A stretch of 64,000 nucleotides of DNA from Haemaphysalis longicornis (Eukaryota; Arthropoda; Arachnida; Ixodida; Ixodidae). Positions 10,908 to 24,058 of the stretch are shown in pieces. Both the position numbers and the translations under genes were made by a program. Position 1 is the stretch's first letter; each line of letters starts with the position of its first letter. The DNA lies in contig CM023448.1 in the NCBI GenBank assembly GCA_013339765.2, forward strand, positions 110,945,008-111,009,007, in the 5' to 3' direction. The notes under the pieces are model-generated. The model saw only the letters and a list, made by a program, of their open reading frames with translations, searched no databases and had not been told where the DNA came from.

Positions 10908-12343
10908 TTAGGTCGATTTGAAACCGGCTGGCAGCAGCTGTGGGAGTTGGGGCAAACTGGGGCTTGCATGCTTTGTGTGCCTGTTCCTTTACGTGCCACC
11001 AGATGTTTTCAACCCCTCTAATTGTTCAAGTACTGTAACAGTCCTTTCGCTTATAGAGTATATTTGACGCTAAAGGGTAATTTTTCGCTTAGCGTGAAGC
11101 TGTTTTCGGAGAATGAATGTCCATCCACCGCAAATTTAAAAATAAAGTCAACACTGCTTTGTCCACACACAAAGCACCTCCGGGGGCTAGATATCAGTAA
11201 TTACAGAATGACTTAAACTATGTCGCGACTTAAAAAGTGTGTTAAGAGTCTCACGAAAAACCGAAAATGAAATTAAATGCATATTTCAACTGTTCCGGAA
11301 ACTGCGTGAATGCCTGCCTGAATAAGTACGCTACGTTGTAATAAAGTGGCGCTTTTTATAGGCTACACTCGCGAAATGTTAATGTCGTTTTCAGAGATGG
11401 TGCCTCGTGGTCGTAACCTTCTCTATTTTATAAGCAACGCTGCTTCTTTTTTTGCAATATTGGAAGTTGGTTTAACTCCCGCACGAGTCACACGGAAACA
11501 CACACAAAAGCGCGATTAACTTGCGGAAAAACGAAAAGAGACATTGCGTATTTAAAATCGACCCGCCGTAGAAGCAGCGAATGGAATATGCGAGAATTTT
11601 CGAATATGTGAGCGAGGTTGCAACAAACGTACACCGCTCGCACGCGTGCTGAAGTTAATAAAAATGTTAAGGCAACCTCGGCGCATGCCGAACACGACCA
11701 CTATTAGGATATGCTCTAGTACCATTAAGAAGAGACCGGAGAAAAAGTTGTGGGGCAATATTCCGCACAGACGTTTCTTCGACTTGGTTACCTATTTTAT
11801 GTCGGTTTGAAAATGCCAGACGTGAAGCGTCCGTGCAACGCGCCTGCGTCCATTACACGTTCTTGCTAAGCATTTTTGTGGCGCTATTTCGCAACAATTT
11901 TTGCGGTTCACCACACCGCTTCTTTTCCCTTTTTTCTTGCGCTAGTTCGCAGCGTTTATTCGTTGCACTGCGGAACTTAGATTTACAGTTCCTGACTTGC
12001 CTTTGATAGTCCGCGGGATATGCCGAGGGTTCTCTACATAAACGTGAAAAACGAAGGCGGCGGTAAGGCCGGGACTGATAATCGAAATGCTCCACTACTT
12101 GTTACTTTTTGCTCATTTCCAGGTTACGCAAGTGTGCTGGGTTTAAAAAAATTAGACGGTGTGATCATTGGACAGCTGAAAAAGTACGCGTCATTAGGCA
12201 AATCGAGAATTAAACATCAGCGGGTGACGAAACTGCCTGGAAGTTTGAATGCGCGTCTAGAGTTCCTGTCAGGGCGGACTTATTCGGCGTACAAATTCTT
12301 CAGGTCGAATCCAACACATGTCGAACCTCGAGGCCCCGTGCGT

Positions 12344-12402
12344 AAGTATTTCTTTCACAATGTTTCTTTCACAAGTATTTCTTTCACAAGTATTTCTTTC
12401 AT
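12344..12402. repeat. Minisatellite, 14-15 bp unit, four copies
   Basis: The unit AAGTATTTCTTTCAC occurs three times in near-exact form, with one copy shortened to AATGTTTCTTTCAC. Confidence 0.9.
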
Positions 12403-13479
12403 CCGGTGTTAAAAGTGACTTTTCCCAAAAGAAATTACGTATCCTTTGTCAGATAAGAAAACTATATATAATTACCCCAAACGTGGCGTATTTATTACGA
12501 TTGTTAAGTTGTAAAAAAAACGCAAGAGAGAATGGGGAATGCTCAGTGCCTCCCCGTTTCGTTTCCGCAAACATTGGGTTCTGCGGGGTTAACTGTTGGT
12601 TAACGGCGTATTTGTAGAAGTTCTTAGGGAAATTCTTAGTTCGTGTCCCTTTCGCTACTCCCGAATGCGTTTGCTTCAGTGGGAGGAGTATGGTGCACTG
12701 AAAACAGATGAAATCCACGTTGGACCACGTGTGGTGGCTACGAAGACTCCATAATCGTGTCGAGTTCCCATCGGAGTTGTAAAAACCTGAAAGAATTCCC
12801 GTGTGCTCCTCACTTGGCTTCTGCGGGAAGAGCTTTGGCCCCGGAAAACCACTGTACTCGCATTATCTTGAAACCAAACGATACCAACGTTTGTCCACTA
12901 ATGTCACGCTATAGCACGCCACTTTCATGTCATTCGTTGCAATACCTAATTATTCCCCGCTGTTTCAGAATTAGAAATATAATTCCGACAATTTTGCAGC
13001 CCTTCTGCGACCGCACGGGATGCGAAAAAACGGCTGTAAAGAGATGTATAATGCAAATTCGCTAAAGCGAATTACAACTGTGTCCGCTAGAATAAAACTA
13101 CGCCCATACTATACACTGGATTTGAGGAGTACATGTTCAATCTGTATTTGAAAACCGCGCACCATTTTGGCAGCGTCCCTGTTAGTACGGAGGTTGATCC
13201 TGCTGGGCGTACGCGTTCCCCGAGGACGTCCGCTGCCCACCATGCTGTCGAACTTTCTATATCTCTCCGCCTCATTACAGCTCCTCACTTATTACCGTGT
13301 AACGTCATTAGGCTACTTCTCCGACTTTCGCACGAGTGGGTGCGTGCGTGCTGTCGACGAACGACGTCGACACCCTTAACACGCTGACACCGGGGGCGCC
13401 AAAGTACTGATAGGGGGAAAAAGAACCACCATCCCTTCCCAAAAAAAGTTGGGAGAAGCGCGAAAGCTTCCTCACACCG

Positions 13480-13546
13480 TAAGTGCGTAAAAAGTGCGTC
13501 AAAACCTTCGCTAAAAGTGCGTCAAACATTCGCATGAAAGTGCGTG
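13480..13546. repeat. Degenerate minisatellite around AAAAGTGCGTC
   Basis: The block AAGTGCGT recurs four times (at about 13481, 13492, 13515 and 13537). The last two intervals are about 22 bp and carry a shared CAAA-C-TTCGC spacer. Confidence 0.75.
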
Positions 13547-15699
13547 CAATCGATCGTCAAACCTCCTAAGACCCAAACCGCAAACGAAAAACGCACCCAC
13601 GCGGCTATTGTGTGACCATTAAGTAAACGCGTCTACGAACGATCTAAATGTGTTCCGATACGTGGTTTATGAGATAAAGGCACACTATTGTACTCCTCCT
13701 TCATGATCGATGCCCGTATTGTCTTATCTTAAACCGTTCCTTTTTCGCGATTTTCAAGTAAAAGTTTTAACACCATGTTAGTCCGGTTTCACGCAAGCGC
13801 CGTGTGTCCAGAGATCGTATCAGAGCGTTTCGGCCGACCAATCGGTCTATGGGGAAATGCATTCGTTTCTGGACAGGACGCCATCGGTCCCACTAAGAAA
13901 GCTTTCGCTATAAAAAGCGATTCGCTACACCCATTCAAATTGAAACTCTGTGAATTGTCTTTATTTTGGCGCGATAATATGTCGAGCCAAGAGCACTGCG
14001 AAGAGCAGGAGGGTGTTAACAATTGCATACTTCCGCGTACGCAACACAACTGGTTAGCAATTTGTAAGAATTCTTTTTCACGATGCTTAAAGGAGCCATG
14101 AAGAGAAAACACAAGTTTGGTTCATTCAAAAGATTGTCTCGTTAGAATCATACTGACACCACTTTTAACGTAAACTTCGCTCAAATAAGCTACATAATTA
14201 GGAAAAACGGGAATGGTCATGCGACCCACCAGCTCATTTCCCGCAACAGAACCTGTGATGTCACATGGGCTAAGCTCTGCGATTGGCGGAGGCTGGCAGA
14301 AGCAGACGCAAATTAGGTAGAGCTTACAAACTAGACGAACGAGCGATTTGCGCTTAAATTTAGGGCACATTCTTTACAAAGCAATAGGAATGATGAGACA
14401 AACAGTAGAAGTTACGAAAGCACATGTAAACATAGAAGTACTGATGCGTTCTGCTGTTCGTACTGCGCACAGCATGCTTTGGTTTAGCTGCACGGCACTA
14501 TGGGGCTTGGGGTTGTCTCAGACGACACTGGCCGATTGACGCAAGCAACGGTGTCTTACGTGGACCCCATTTGTCGAGCGAGCACTGTTTCAGGGAACGA
14601 ATATTTTCTCCAGAACAAAAACAAGCCAGGTTTAAATGCGGGCAAAAACAAACCAAACGCTTGCCACGGTATGGGTGGCGCCATCTAGGTTACGGAACGT
14701 AAAGAAACGCGGGAACAAACCAACACCGCTACAGGGTGGAGACAACCTTTGAACGGTCCCGTGCCGCCGCAATTGGGCCAACGGGCTCAACGCGTTATTC
14801 TTTTCGTTTCCCACGAGACCAAGCAACGCGAAACAGACCAATATGATTCAAACTTCTTCAGTAACCGCGTTGGCGCGATAATTTTAGCGCGGTTTTGACA
14901 CAATGACTGCTTCGGCGGCGAGCGAGCAACCGAACATGGCGGCGCCAGCGTTACGTGTCTACCCTGTACGGCGGATGCTTAAATGAAGGGCACTCTAGGC
15001 TGCAGAGCGGTCGGTTCCCGTGATGTCACTTGGGGCCACGGGAATTAGAGTCAGCTTTCAAATCATCCTTTACTGATTTAGACAAGTTTAGTCACCCATT
15101 TGTCAACTTTAGGGCTTATAAAAATGCGGCCTATAGATGAAGGGAGGCAATACTGCTCGACATTTGACGTTTCTGGCATGAATTATGGACCTTTTACGGC
15201 CCGAGTTTCAAAAAGCACAACCTAGACAGCGCGACCCTGCAGTTTGCATATTTCTTGGCTGTAGATTTCCGACGGTTTCGGTTTCATCTCTATGACCTTA
15301 CTACATAGTGCGATACTGCGATGGGTGGATCATAGAAAGTGTGCCAAAGCAATGAAAAAAAAAAATCGGCCATCTTAGCAATTGAGATGCAAAGACTGAG
15401 GTAACAGCGGAGCTGTGGGTCTTCCCTATGGCTTTAACTTGGCTTTTCCCAAGCCTGCCCCTTTCTTAAGAGAAAGACGCTTAAAAAGCGGAGTTTTCTC
15501 CATGCAGACTGAGTTAGACCAAAGTCTACAACCAACTAAAATCTAAAATTCCAAAGTCCGAATCCAGAGCTTCAACTCAGCCGAAGTCCAGAGCCCGCGC
15601 TACGAACCCAAAGGAAATGCTGCGCGCCCCCAATGATATGATAACGCAATTTAAGCAGGTTACACTAACTCGTGTTCTAAAAAAAGAAAAAAAAAAGCG

Positions 15700-15795
15700 A
15701 TGATAGTGCAATTGGATAGACGAGGATTTCGTAACGCGAAGGACCCAGGTTCGTTTCCGACCACGGGAAGCGTTTTTATTTTTCTTGGGGCGCGC
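15700..15795 (+). mobile_element. tRNA-headed SINE fragment, second family, copy 1
   Basis: A box TAGTGCAATTG at 15704 and B-box-like GGTTCGTTTCC at 15748-15758 have pol III spacing, followed by CCACGGGAAG and a T-rich stretch. It matches 43795-43930 across the head (GGATAGA, AACGCGAA, GACCC, CCACGGGAAG). This is SINE-like and not a functional tRNA, because the stems do not close. Confidence 0.6.
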
Positions 15796-16454
15796 GGGCT
15801 CCTTGCCGCCTCACCACTTTCCCTCACACTTCCTTGCCTAGCATTTTCCCCCTCTGCACTTCGTCAAGCCGAATTTTCCTGCTAACGATCCGCACGGACA
15901 GATGAAAGCTTAAACAGCTCCGTTATTTAAAAAAAAGGTTTAATTTAACGATCCTAACTGTATCAGGGACCGGATGTAACGAGATAGTCGCGTCTGCTGG
16001 CGCCCACGTGCCTTACGAAAGGCCGAACTCCCAGACGCAAGAATTTGTGATATCTTGAGCGAAACTCAGTATTTCGCCACACCAGCCTTGCTCGAGCGGA
16101 TCTAATATCAGACTTCGCAATTACATTTGCTCCCTTAGACTGACTGACATAGCGCCACAAAAGCGAAAAACCTGCTCACGTCAGCAGCCTCCTGTTGCCG
16201 GTGCCATTTCATGAGCCGTTCTACACTAAAGCGTGATGTATAGATTCCAACATTCACAAGCGGAACTGTACATGCCAACAATATTCCGCGAGAGCGCTCA
16301 CTAGCCGAATATGTCCAATGGCGCATTTGTGCGGCCTTTGTCGTCCACTGCGAGCGCCAGGCGGCAGTATCAACATATCCGCCAATTTACACACGTTTCT
16401 AAGGCAACCAGACGGTTCCGCTTCACCGCAGTACACTCAAGCGACTAATCCATG

Positions 16455-16790
16455 CGACCTACAAAGCGAATTTGGCGAATGATAGCAACGTGCATACCAT
16501 TTTAGTCAAAAGGTGATCTGCGCTGACGTTGTGATGCAGGCGGAACGCTCTGCATTGCGCAGTGCCCTGCGCAATACAGAGCGTTCCGCCTGCATGGCGT
16601 GGTGCCACAAAGCAGAAGGCTATTTTCACTCAAATGGTATGTTCGATATCGTCATTAGCCGAACTTGGCTACGTGGATTTGTCAACGGAGTGCATTGTGA
16701 TAAATCGATAGCATCGCAGGGTTATCGTAGAGTGCACGGAATAGGCATCAGCAGATAGCGCGGAATAGAAAGTTTCCCTAACAGTCAGCT
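16455..16790 (+). repeat. Dispersed repeat, copy 1, containing a 29-bp-arm hairpin
   Basis: It matches 53590-53910 in the same orientation. Both begin AATCCATGC...ACAAAGCGAATT and share CATCGTCATTA-CC-AA, GTGAATTGTGGTAAA-like and AGAGTGCA blocks. Divergence is substantial. Non-coding. Confidence 0.6.
16534..16595. other. Near-perfect hairpin, 29-nt arms
   Basis: The arms begin ATGCAGGCGGAACGCTCTG on one strand and read the same on the other, with one mismatch in 29 and a 4-nt loop (TGCC). Confidence 0.92.
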
Positions 16791-16888
16791 GACAATAATG
16801 AGCGCCCAGGCTGTTTCGCCAGAAGCCGGAAAATGTGAAGGCAATCGAGAAGAGACCCACAACTTCGCTCATACACTGCACAGGAGCG

Positions 16889-16915
16889 AGAGAGAGGATG
16901 AGAGAGAGGAGAGAG

Positions 16916-16949
<34 letters not shown>

Positions 16950-16955
16950 AGAGAA
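16889..16955. repeat. (GA)n microsatellite, imperfect
   Basis: A purine run of GAGA and GAGAGGA units. It ends in AATAAATCTTTATT. Confidence 0.95.
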
Positions 16956-17037
16956 TAAATCTTTATTCATCGAGCAGAAGCTGATGTTACGGGCTTCAGC
17001 CCGCAGAAGGCATCCGAGTCCGGGATTTCTTGGCTTC

Positions 17038-17039
<2 letters not shown>

Positions 17040-17091
<52 letters not shown>
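17040..17091. repeat. (TA)n microsatellite
   Basis: About 25 uninterrupted TA units. Confidence 0.97.
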
Positions 17092-17093
<2 letters not shown>

Positions 17094-17117
17094 TAAAATT
17101 TTGCGACCACTTCAGCG

Positions 17118-17146
17118 AACAGGAAAAGCTTTAGGCTTTTCCTGTT
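17118..17146. other. Short hairpin, 12-nt arms
   Basis: AACAGGAAAAGC and GCTTTTCCTGTT are separated by TTTAG. The word AAGCTTTAG is repeated just downstream. Confidence 0.8.
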
Positions 17147-17576
17147 TAAGCTTTAGAATAAGCTTTAGGCTACCATAAACACGAGCAGAATAGTCATATA
17201 TTGCACGGTGTTAGTAAGTAACTCCGCAGACCGAAATAATGCCATCGAACAGCGTCACAGTGCAAGAAAGTGCATCAACAAAAAAATGCGTGACCGAACA
17301 CAATTGAAAATAGCACCTGGCCACTCATACAATATTCGATTTTTCATGAACCAATGATCTGCACGGCTCCTGTCGTTCGTTAGGTCCAAATCGCTGAGCA
17401 AAACAAAAAGAATAAGAAAAGCGAAAATCCCAAAAGTCTGAAACCGGCGACGCGCGTTGGCACCAGCGAAGGCAACTGCAAAAATGTCTCGGCAAATATT
17501 TAAGCGATGCCGAATGACGCCTCAAATTTTTGTGAGAGGAGGGGGTACTCAAAGCGCTGAAGCCACACCTGGGCTA

Positions 17577-17712
17577 TGCGGTTAACTGTGCGTGCTGGAG
17601 GGCTCCAGATTAATACAAACAACCTGTGATCGATATTTAACGGGATCCGATATCGCCACGGACACTTCCATCTTTCGCCTTCATCAGAAAAATGGCTACC
17701 GCCTGCCGGGCT
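17577..17712 (-). mobile_element. Degenerate Ruka-type SINE
   Basis: The order of Ruka blocks is recognisable on the minus strand: a complement of GGAGGGCTCC-GATTAAT, then TTCGCCTTCATCAGAAAAA, then GGCTACCGCCTGCCGGG. Many substitutions separate it from the copies at 35655 and 56934, so it looks old. Confidence 0.55.
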
Positions 17713-17880
17713 CTTACCCGCGCCCATGGGCGAATAACGTCTCGTTGTAGAAAATGGCCATGCCTAGGACGTTGCGGTGTAAGCGGTGTATGTGAATGTA
17801 TATATAATACCGTGTGTGTGTATGTGTGCGTTCTTGTGCCCGTCCGATACTGAAGAGATAGCGACGTTTCTCACAAACCT

Positions 17881-18088
17881 TACCGCCTCGGTGGCTCGGT
17901 GGCCAAAGCCTCGTGCTGCGGAGCCCAAGGACGCGGGTTCGATCACAGCCGGGGTGGCTGCCTTTAGGCGAAAAGCAAGAACGCCCGTGTGCCGACATTT
18001 CGGCGCACGTTCAAGATCCTAAAATGGTAACAATTAATCCGGAGCTCTCCACTACGGCGCGCTGTAGCTTCGGGGCGTTAAACATAAA
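17881..18088 (+). mobile_element. Ruka-type SINE (tRNA-Ser-like head)
   Basis: A-box-like TGGCTCGGTGG and B box GGTTCGATCAC lie at the start. The body follows: GGCGAAAAGC-AGAACGCCCGTGTG, TTTCGGCGCACGTTCAAGAT, AATTAATCCGGAGCTCTCC, ACTACGGCGCGC and GGGGCGTTAAAC. This is the family order expected of the tick SINE known as Ruka. Non-coding; probably transcribed by pol III when young. Confidence 0.85.
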
Positions 18089-21000
18089 AAATCTGAAATT
18101 GAACAAACCGTCTTGCTGCTCTGAAAGATACAAAAACCTCCTCAATTACTTGCCGTCACTGCGATCGTCTCAGTTTTCTGCGCTGGTTGGGAAACTACTA
18201 AAGCGACTGAGAAATAAAATAACAGACTCCAACCAAAGTACAAACAAAGAGCGTTTCGGTACCAACTGGGTTCCTTCCAGGGCTTGTGAGTGGGGCCACG
18301 TTGCAGCGGTATCTTTTGTAGTCTATCGCGGACGGTCATTCACAAATCACCACGATGTGGAGCGCAGTCCACGCGTATACACAGTAGGGAGAGTTTCTAG
18401 GGCCTGATTTATAATCTCTTCCCAATATACCGCTTTCGTAAATGGCCGTTCCGTCGAGGTCAGTTTCCTGGGCGGATGTCACGTAGTGATCGACAACGGC
18501 GCTGCGCTCTCTATTTTGTCTGTGGGCATCGTACTTGTGCTGCTTCATTCGTTCCGGTAGATTTTTCGTCCCGCCAGTGTATGCATCGGATTCTTCGTTT
18601 ATACTTTGACTGGAGTCTGTTATTTTGCTTTTGAGTGATTTTTAAACACCACGACATTTTTTTATCATTTCAGCTTTCTTTACACTATCACTCTATCTCC
18701 CAGTTTCACTTTTAAGGCATAAAGTACACCGTTAGCAGAGGTCAACCAACCTTCCAATTTTAACGCGGCAGATTTAACGGGCCTCTGACAAGAGGTCGCG
18801 TAGCATGTCGGACAGCACCAAACGCTTTGTCAGAAAGACACCTCTACACTGCGCTTCGCGGTGGCAATTAAAGCGATGGCACATCGCTTAGCGGGCGATT
18901 GACCGAAACGTTTAATACGCCGCCGCCATCAGCAAAGCGGAATCGACCACTGAGACCTTATTTGTCCCTCTTGGCGAAACCTGGCAGCGAACGCTATATA
19001 GTATAGCGAAAGTTCCCCAATCTCACTCTTGCGTGTGGCACTTTATAACCGTCTTTACAACCTTTAAACGTCAGAAACGAAAAATTGGCGGACAGTCAGA
19101 AGGTGTATTGACGCATCAAGCAACATTGCCAGGCTAGTTTCTCAGAGCCGCCTAAAGACACCTACAACTACTTCTGAATACCGCAACCATCCCGAAATGC
19201 AGCGGATACCTCCGGAGGTATCCTCCCGTTAAATTCTCGAAGCCTGCGATCACCCACATGCATTTCTTAAGCGTGCGTGCGTGCGTGTACATTTACAGTA
19301 AAGGTGTTAAATATATTCACCGGATGTTAGTACTGAGATTCCCTAAAACAAGAAAGCCACATTTGACTGCTTGGACGACTCTAACAGAGTCGACTTCGCG
19401 TGTTTTCTTTGCTTATGCATTGTTCCCAGCGGAGGAATGAAATCGTCTCAAAATTTTCGTCTGCTCCCAGCTTTTGAATTCATGGGTTTCTACGAGAGGA
19501 CTGAGGGGTGGGGGGCTAAGAAACGTGTGTAGCTTACTTTGTCTGAGCGTATTTTAAAACCCATTAACCTTATAGCACCACGTTTATTTGGAAAAATGAC
19601 TCTGTAGCCATGCCGGGTTTAATCTTTTTAATTACCGCACGTAAATATTATTCGCCGTTCTGGAATAAATGCCATGACGCCAGAGATTCCAATGTCATTC
19701 TGCAACCTCACAAGGCCTGTCGGTATATTTGTAATGCAAATGTGCTGAAAAAAATTGTGAATCAAATTATCCGCTAGGAAAGCTGGAACATTACAACGTT
19801 TCAATTACGCTCAATAAACTGAGAAGTATGCTAAATCTTCATATGTAATCGAAGGTAACTTCGTACGCGGCAACCGTTTGGTCACCATCTCTCTAGTCGC
19901 AGACATACTCCGCAATTTCGGCAGCGGTGTTCTGTGCTGGGCGCACGTTTTCCTCTCATGGGCTCATGTGGCTATCCCGTTCTCAGAATTCATCAATCAG
20001 AGTGCTCTGTTACAAGAGAAGGCACTAAGTCGATTTCGCTGTATTCGCATTACAAGAACAGAGAGAGAGAGAGAGAGAGAGAGAAAGGGGGGGGGGGCGC
20101 TCTGTGGTGGACTGTTTATTAGCGGAAAGCCGAGAGGTCTTCCGGCGTGTTGTCGCCTACATGAGCCCCTAAAGCAAGTAGGGCAGAAGAGAAACGAAAG
20201 GGGAAGAGGTAAACAACAACAACAACAAAAAAAAAAAACGGAGTTAACATGTCGCTTTGAGTGCGCGACATAAAAGTTCGGATGCTCTCACACCATGAGG
20301 ATATTTAGTCCTGAATAAGAAATTCCACGCACACGGCAACTTTCCCAGCGGAAAGGTTATCCGCATCAAAAAATACGTTTCGAGGAAGAAAAAAGAAGCC
20401 AGATGGTACATTGGATATTTACATCCAGATATTCCGAATAGCTGCTTTCAACTGGATTTAAAAACTTCTTATTCACACGCGCTCATGAAAAGAAAAGCTC
20501 GAGCTAAAACGCGTCACACGTGCATATAAGTATGGCTTAACACTTAGTCGTACTTCTGACGACGCTCTTAATTATTTCGCACTAGAAATCTCGCCGCAGC
20601 GTGCCTCATAGCGCTTCGCGCTTATTTACGCCCTTCCTGTGCCAGATAAGGTCATGCTGTTCCTAAGCAAAGCGAAGAAATCAAAGCAGGTGTTATCTGC
20701 TTTATGTCTCCGGCAAAGGAGCTCGATGCGATTATCATTTATCAGCAGCCCAGAGGAACATCTGGAATTTTATAACAGCTGTAGCAATGGGCATTACAGA
20801 ATTTTTTATGAGGTGCATATGAGCAGTGCACCTCATTCATATTTGAATAAGGGGCGCTGATATTTGAAGCTTAACCTCGGCGCACATCAAGCCTAGTTGT
20901 AGCAGGGTACAGGGACCGCGGCAACGGGTCTGCCCAAGCTCCTAGCGTATTTTATTTACATGTATATGCCCACTTACCGAAGTTAGTGCCCACATGCAGG

Positions 21001-22477
21001 CGGCCAAAGGTATTTTACGATGCCAAATGCTTACGATGCAATCTTGCTTTCTTACATGGACGAAGGCGCACAACTAAGACCCGTCCTGTCATGGTAGCGT
21101 GGTTTACGAGCGGCTTGCAGGAGAGTTACTTCCTTTCCGACGATGAAGAGCCAAAGCCAAACTTAACTTAACGATGGTATACATGAAGCAGCGCACTAGT
21201 ATGCTTACATCACAATTCGAACGGGTAGAGAATCGTTCCCCGAAAGAGCCCAGGGTGCACTGCCTAGGCTGGTCAAAAAAGAGCCTGTTTATAGTCTTCA
21301 ATGCAATGGTACAAACAGGCACCGACACGTTAGAAGCAGAGTCAAACCCACACACGCAAAATGCACTGTCGTAGGGTCAGAGACGTGATGAGTCAGACAC
21401 GGCGAACAGCCGCCGCGGCAAGCCGGTGCATGCGCAAGAGGGTTCTGGCCGCGCCGCATTCTCGAAGTCGCCAGCGAGACCAGTACGAACTTGCGCGGCT
21501 CTGTTCGGAAAGGGGGCCTCGCAACAGACCTCTGAAACTCTCCAGGGAAGCCCATCGGCGAGTCGCGTTGTGCGCTGTTGAAGCCTGCGCGCCGCGTCAA
21601 CACACACATTACAGTCGATTCGTAACACTGTGCTCTTCTTACCTGCCGTTTCACCTGGCACGCAATCATATTTAAAGGGGAAAAAAAAAGATACTATTGT
21701 GTAAATACAACGACAAAACGCAAAACCCAAATAAAAAAATTGGCTCCAATCCACGCTGCGAAGGTGGTTGGACTGCGAAGATATAAACGACACCCACAAC
21801 GATTACCCATGCCTCATCACTTCAATTCACACACGTGGCTCTACAAAGAGTGAAACCAGGGACTCTGTCAGCCGTTACCAGAGATTCGCCGGGGCGGAGT
21901 CCCGAACACAGCAGCGCTTGGCCACGGCCGGGCGAGAGTGGCGGACGCCGCCGCTCTAGCCCGGCCGTGCGTCGGCAGAAAGAAAGAAGACAGGAGCTCC
22001 TTTCGAGGGGTGAGGAGGAGGGCGGCACACGCGACTATGGCGTCACCTCTCTCACTGCCTCCCCCTCACTCTTGTTTCATATGTAGCCTCCAAAAGCACC
22101 CTCATCCTCCCCAGACGCTGAATACAAAACCACCGTCTGTCTCCCCATCTCCACGTGTGGACGCAGCTTAGTCGGCAAGCCGATGGGCTCTCGCGCCGCT
22201 TCTCTTAGGGCCCAGGTTCGGTCGCTGGCGGTGCCAGTAACTTGTTTGTGTAGCCTGGATGTAGCCAGTAGCCAGTAGTAGCCTGGGACGTTTCTTTGTG
22301 TAGTCATTAGTAGTCTGGAAGGTTTCTGCTGACGCGAACACGAAAATTTCCTTGGCTGGTTAGAGGTATGCTGCTTCGCAGTAAACGCGGCAGCATTCGG
22401 GGATGAACGGATGGACACAGGCGGAAGCCCTTGCGGTAGAAAAATGGGCGGGTGGAATATGTGTTCTCCCTTTTCTA
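18089..22477. other. No gene recognised; simple repeats only
   Basis: Mixed DNA. A (GA)n run followed by poly-G lies at 20059-20097, and an (AAC)n/A-run at 20213-20237. GC-rich stretches at 21400-21560 and 21870-22030 give long overlapping frames on both strands that do not resemble proteins. Confidence 0.45.
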
Positions 22478-22522
22478 GTGAGGGAGGGGGGGGGGGAGGG
22501 AGGGAGGGAGGGAGGGAGGGGG
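22478..22522 (+). repeat. G-rich (GGGA)n tract, quadruplex-prone
   Basis: A run of G tracts of three or more separated by single A residues, including a 12-G block, sits on the plus strand. Confidence 0.85.
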
Positions 22523-23654
22523 GCGTTGCATGAAAACACGGATCAAAGAAACCAGCGGTGACCGTTATTCAGTCACGCGGTGCACAGGACTGAAACAGAT
22601 GCCGCAGAGCGAAAATTTCGGCACGCTCCGCCCTGTGTTAAAAAACTACACTCAAAACGAACTACGGTAAAAACGCGTGTTTTTAGCGTATTTCCGAAAG
22701 GAAAGCTCCTGACTTTAAAGCTTGTCGCAAACACCAGAAACACGACAGAGTTCTGTTCTGTGTCCTCAACAGCCACAACACGACTAAGAAAGCGAACCCC
22801 AATCCGCTACTTCACTTGCCTCAATGAAAGCATACATCGCAAGGCGATGACGGCGTTCAGGGGCAGACGGGTGAACGTACCTTCTTTGAAGGGCACGCAT
22901 GCCAACTGACAGGCGGGAGTCGTGTGCACCGCTGAGGCACACGTTGAGATTTGACCTCGCGGCCAGCGCGGCATAGTGGAAATATGCGCGTGCCACATTG
23001 TTCTGCGCGTCCCTTGCTTGCTGGTGGCATTCCGTTTCCCGAAAGATACAGAACCAGCCGTTTCTGTGCACGCCTAGTGCCATCTATTGGTTTGCTTTGA
23101 ACACAACTATTATCTTGAGAAATGGGTGAAAAAAGGGCTCGCCGTCCGGCCTCCGCCGCTTGGAGGTACATTCTAACGTACCGAAGGTTACGGTGTGGGT
23201 TCAAGCCACGCAATCACAAGTATTTTTACCTTAGTCATGGCTCATGAGTGACTACTTTCGCGCAAGAACGTATCTCCGAGATCATTTGGAAACATTAATT
23301 TCGTAAATAACATTAAATTCGTAAACAAGGACGGTTTGGTATCTTTTGCGTCCCTTAGTGACCAGGAGACAGCCGCTCACCGCGCTTAATTGCTGTTGTG
23401 CACCGCGTATGAAGCGCGGGTTCTCTGCCCTTCGAGGAGCAGAATGTCGCTGCCTACTTCCCTTTTCCTTTGCACACGCGCCATCGCGATAACACACGCG
23501 CCAGTACGCTCTATGCGGTTTGCAAAAAGGCGCCCCATCACCCCACTGGAGACGAGGTACTTTCCAGTGTCCCAACACAGACAGAAACCGGAGTTCCTCG
23601 ACAAAACAACCCCACAATTTATCGACATGCAAGCAAAAAGTTAATTTTTCGATC
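22523..23654. other. No gene recognised
   Basis: Mixed DNA between the G-rich tract and the RTE fragment. Frames are short and overlapping. Confidence 0.4.
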
Positions 23655-24058
23655 ACCCGAAAGCAAACCTATGCCGGCTGAACGGGCCATGGAACGAATA
23701 ACCATAGGAGTAACACTTAGGGAAAGGAAACCAGCCTCCTGGATCAGGGAACAAACTCGCGTAGAAGATATCGTAGTTCAAATAAAGAAGAAGAAATGGA
23801 CTTGGGCTGGCCCTGTAGGGAAGCGAAATGACGAAAGCTGGATAACCCGGGTGAAAGAGTGGATACCGAGAGACAGGTCTAGAAAAAGGGGAAGGCCAAT
23901 AACTCTGTACAGACACGAAATAAGAAAGTTCGGAGGCTAAGAATGGACTCGGGCAGAGTAGGACAAGAGCGGTTGGCGGTCAACGGGAGAGGCATTCGTC
24001 CTGCAGTGGACCTAAGTAGGCTGTTCTTGATAATGATGATGAACGAACTGAATGATGC
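23655..24058 (+). mobile_element. RTE-clade LINE, 5'-truncated 3' end
   Basis: The plus-strand frame gives AERAMERITIGVTLRERK, SWIREQTRVEDIVVQIKKKK, WTWAGPVGKR, WITRVKEWIPR and RKRGRP. This block order follows the polymerase at the C-terminus of RTE/BovB-type reverse transcriptases. After a frame shift and in-frame stops near 23938, the remains of W-R-S-GEAFVLQWT follow, then a TGA-rich tail (ATAATGATGATGAACG) typical of RTE 3' ends. The endonuclease and the catalytic reverse transcriptase motifs are absent. This is dead DNA left by incomplete target-primed insertion. The first 60 residues of the surrounding frame are unrelated filler. Confidence 0.85.

Larger units (their letters stand above)
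10908..15699. other. No gene recognised; two minisatellites listed separately
   Basis: Nearly 5 kb of mixed DNA. All open frames are short and overlap frames on the other strand. Apart from the repeats at 12344 and 13480, nothing is seen. Confidence 0.45.

Noticed and set aside
23470..23650. N-terminal 60 residues of the frame that carries the RTE motifs
   Set aside because: No resemblance to RTE proteins; the element appears to start near 23655 and the upstream part is open by chance.
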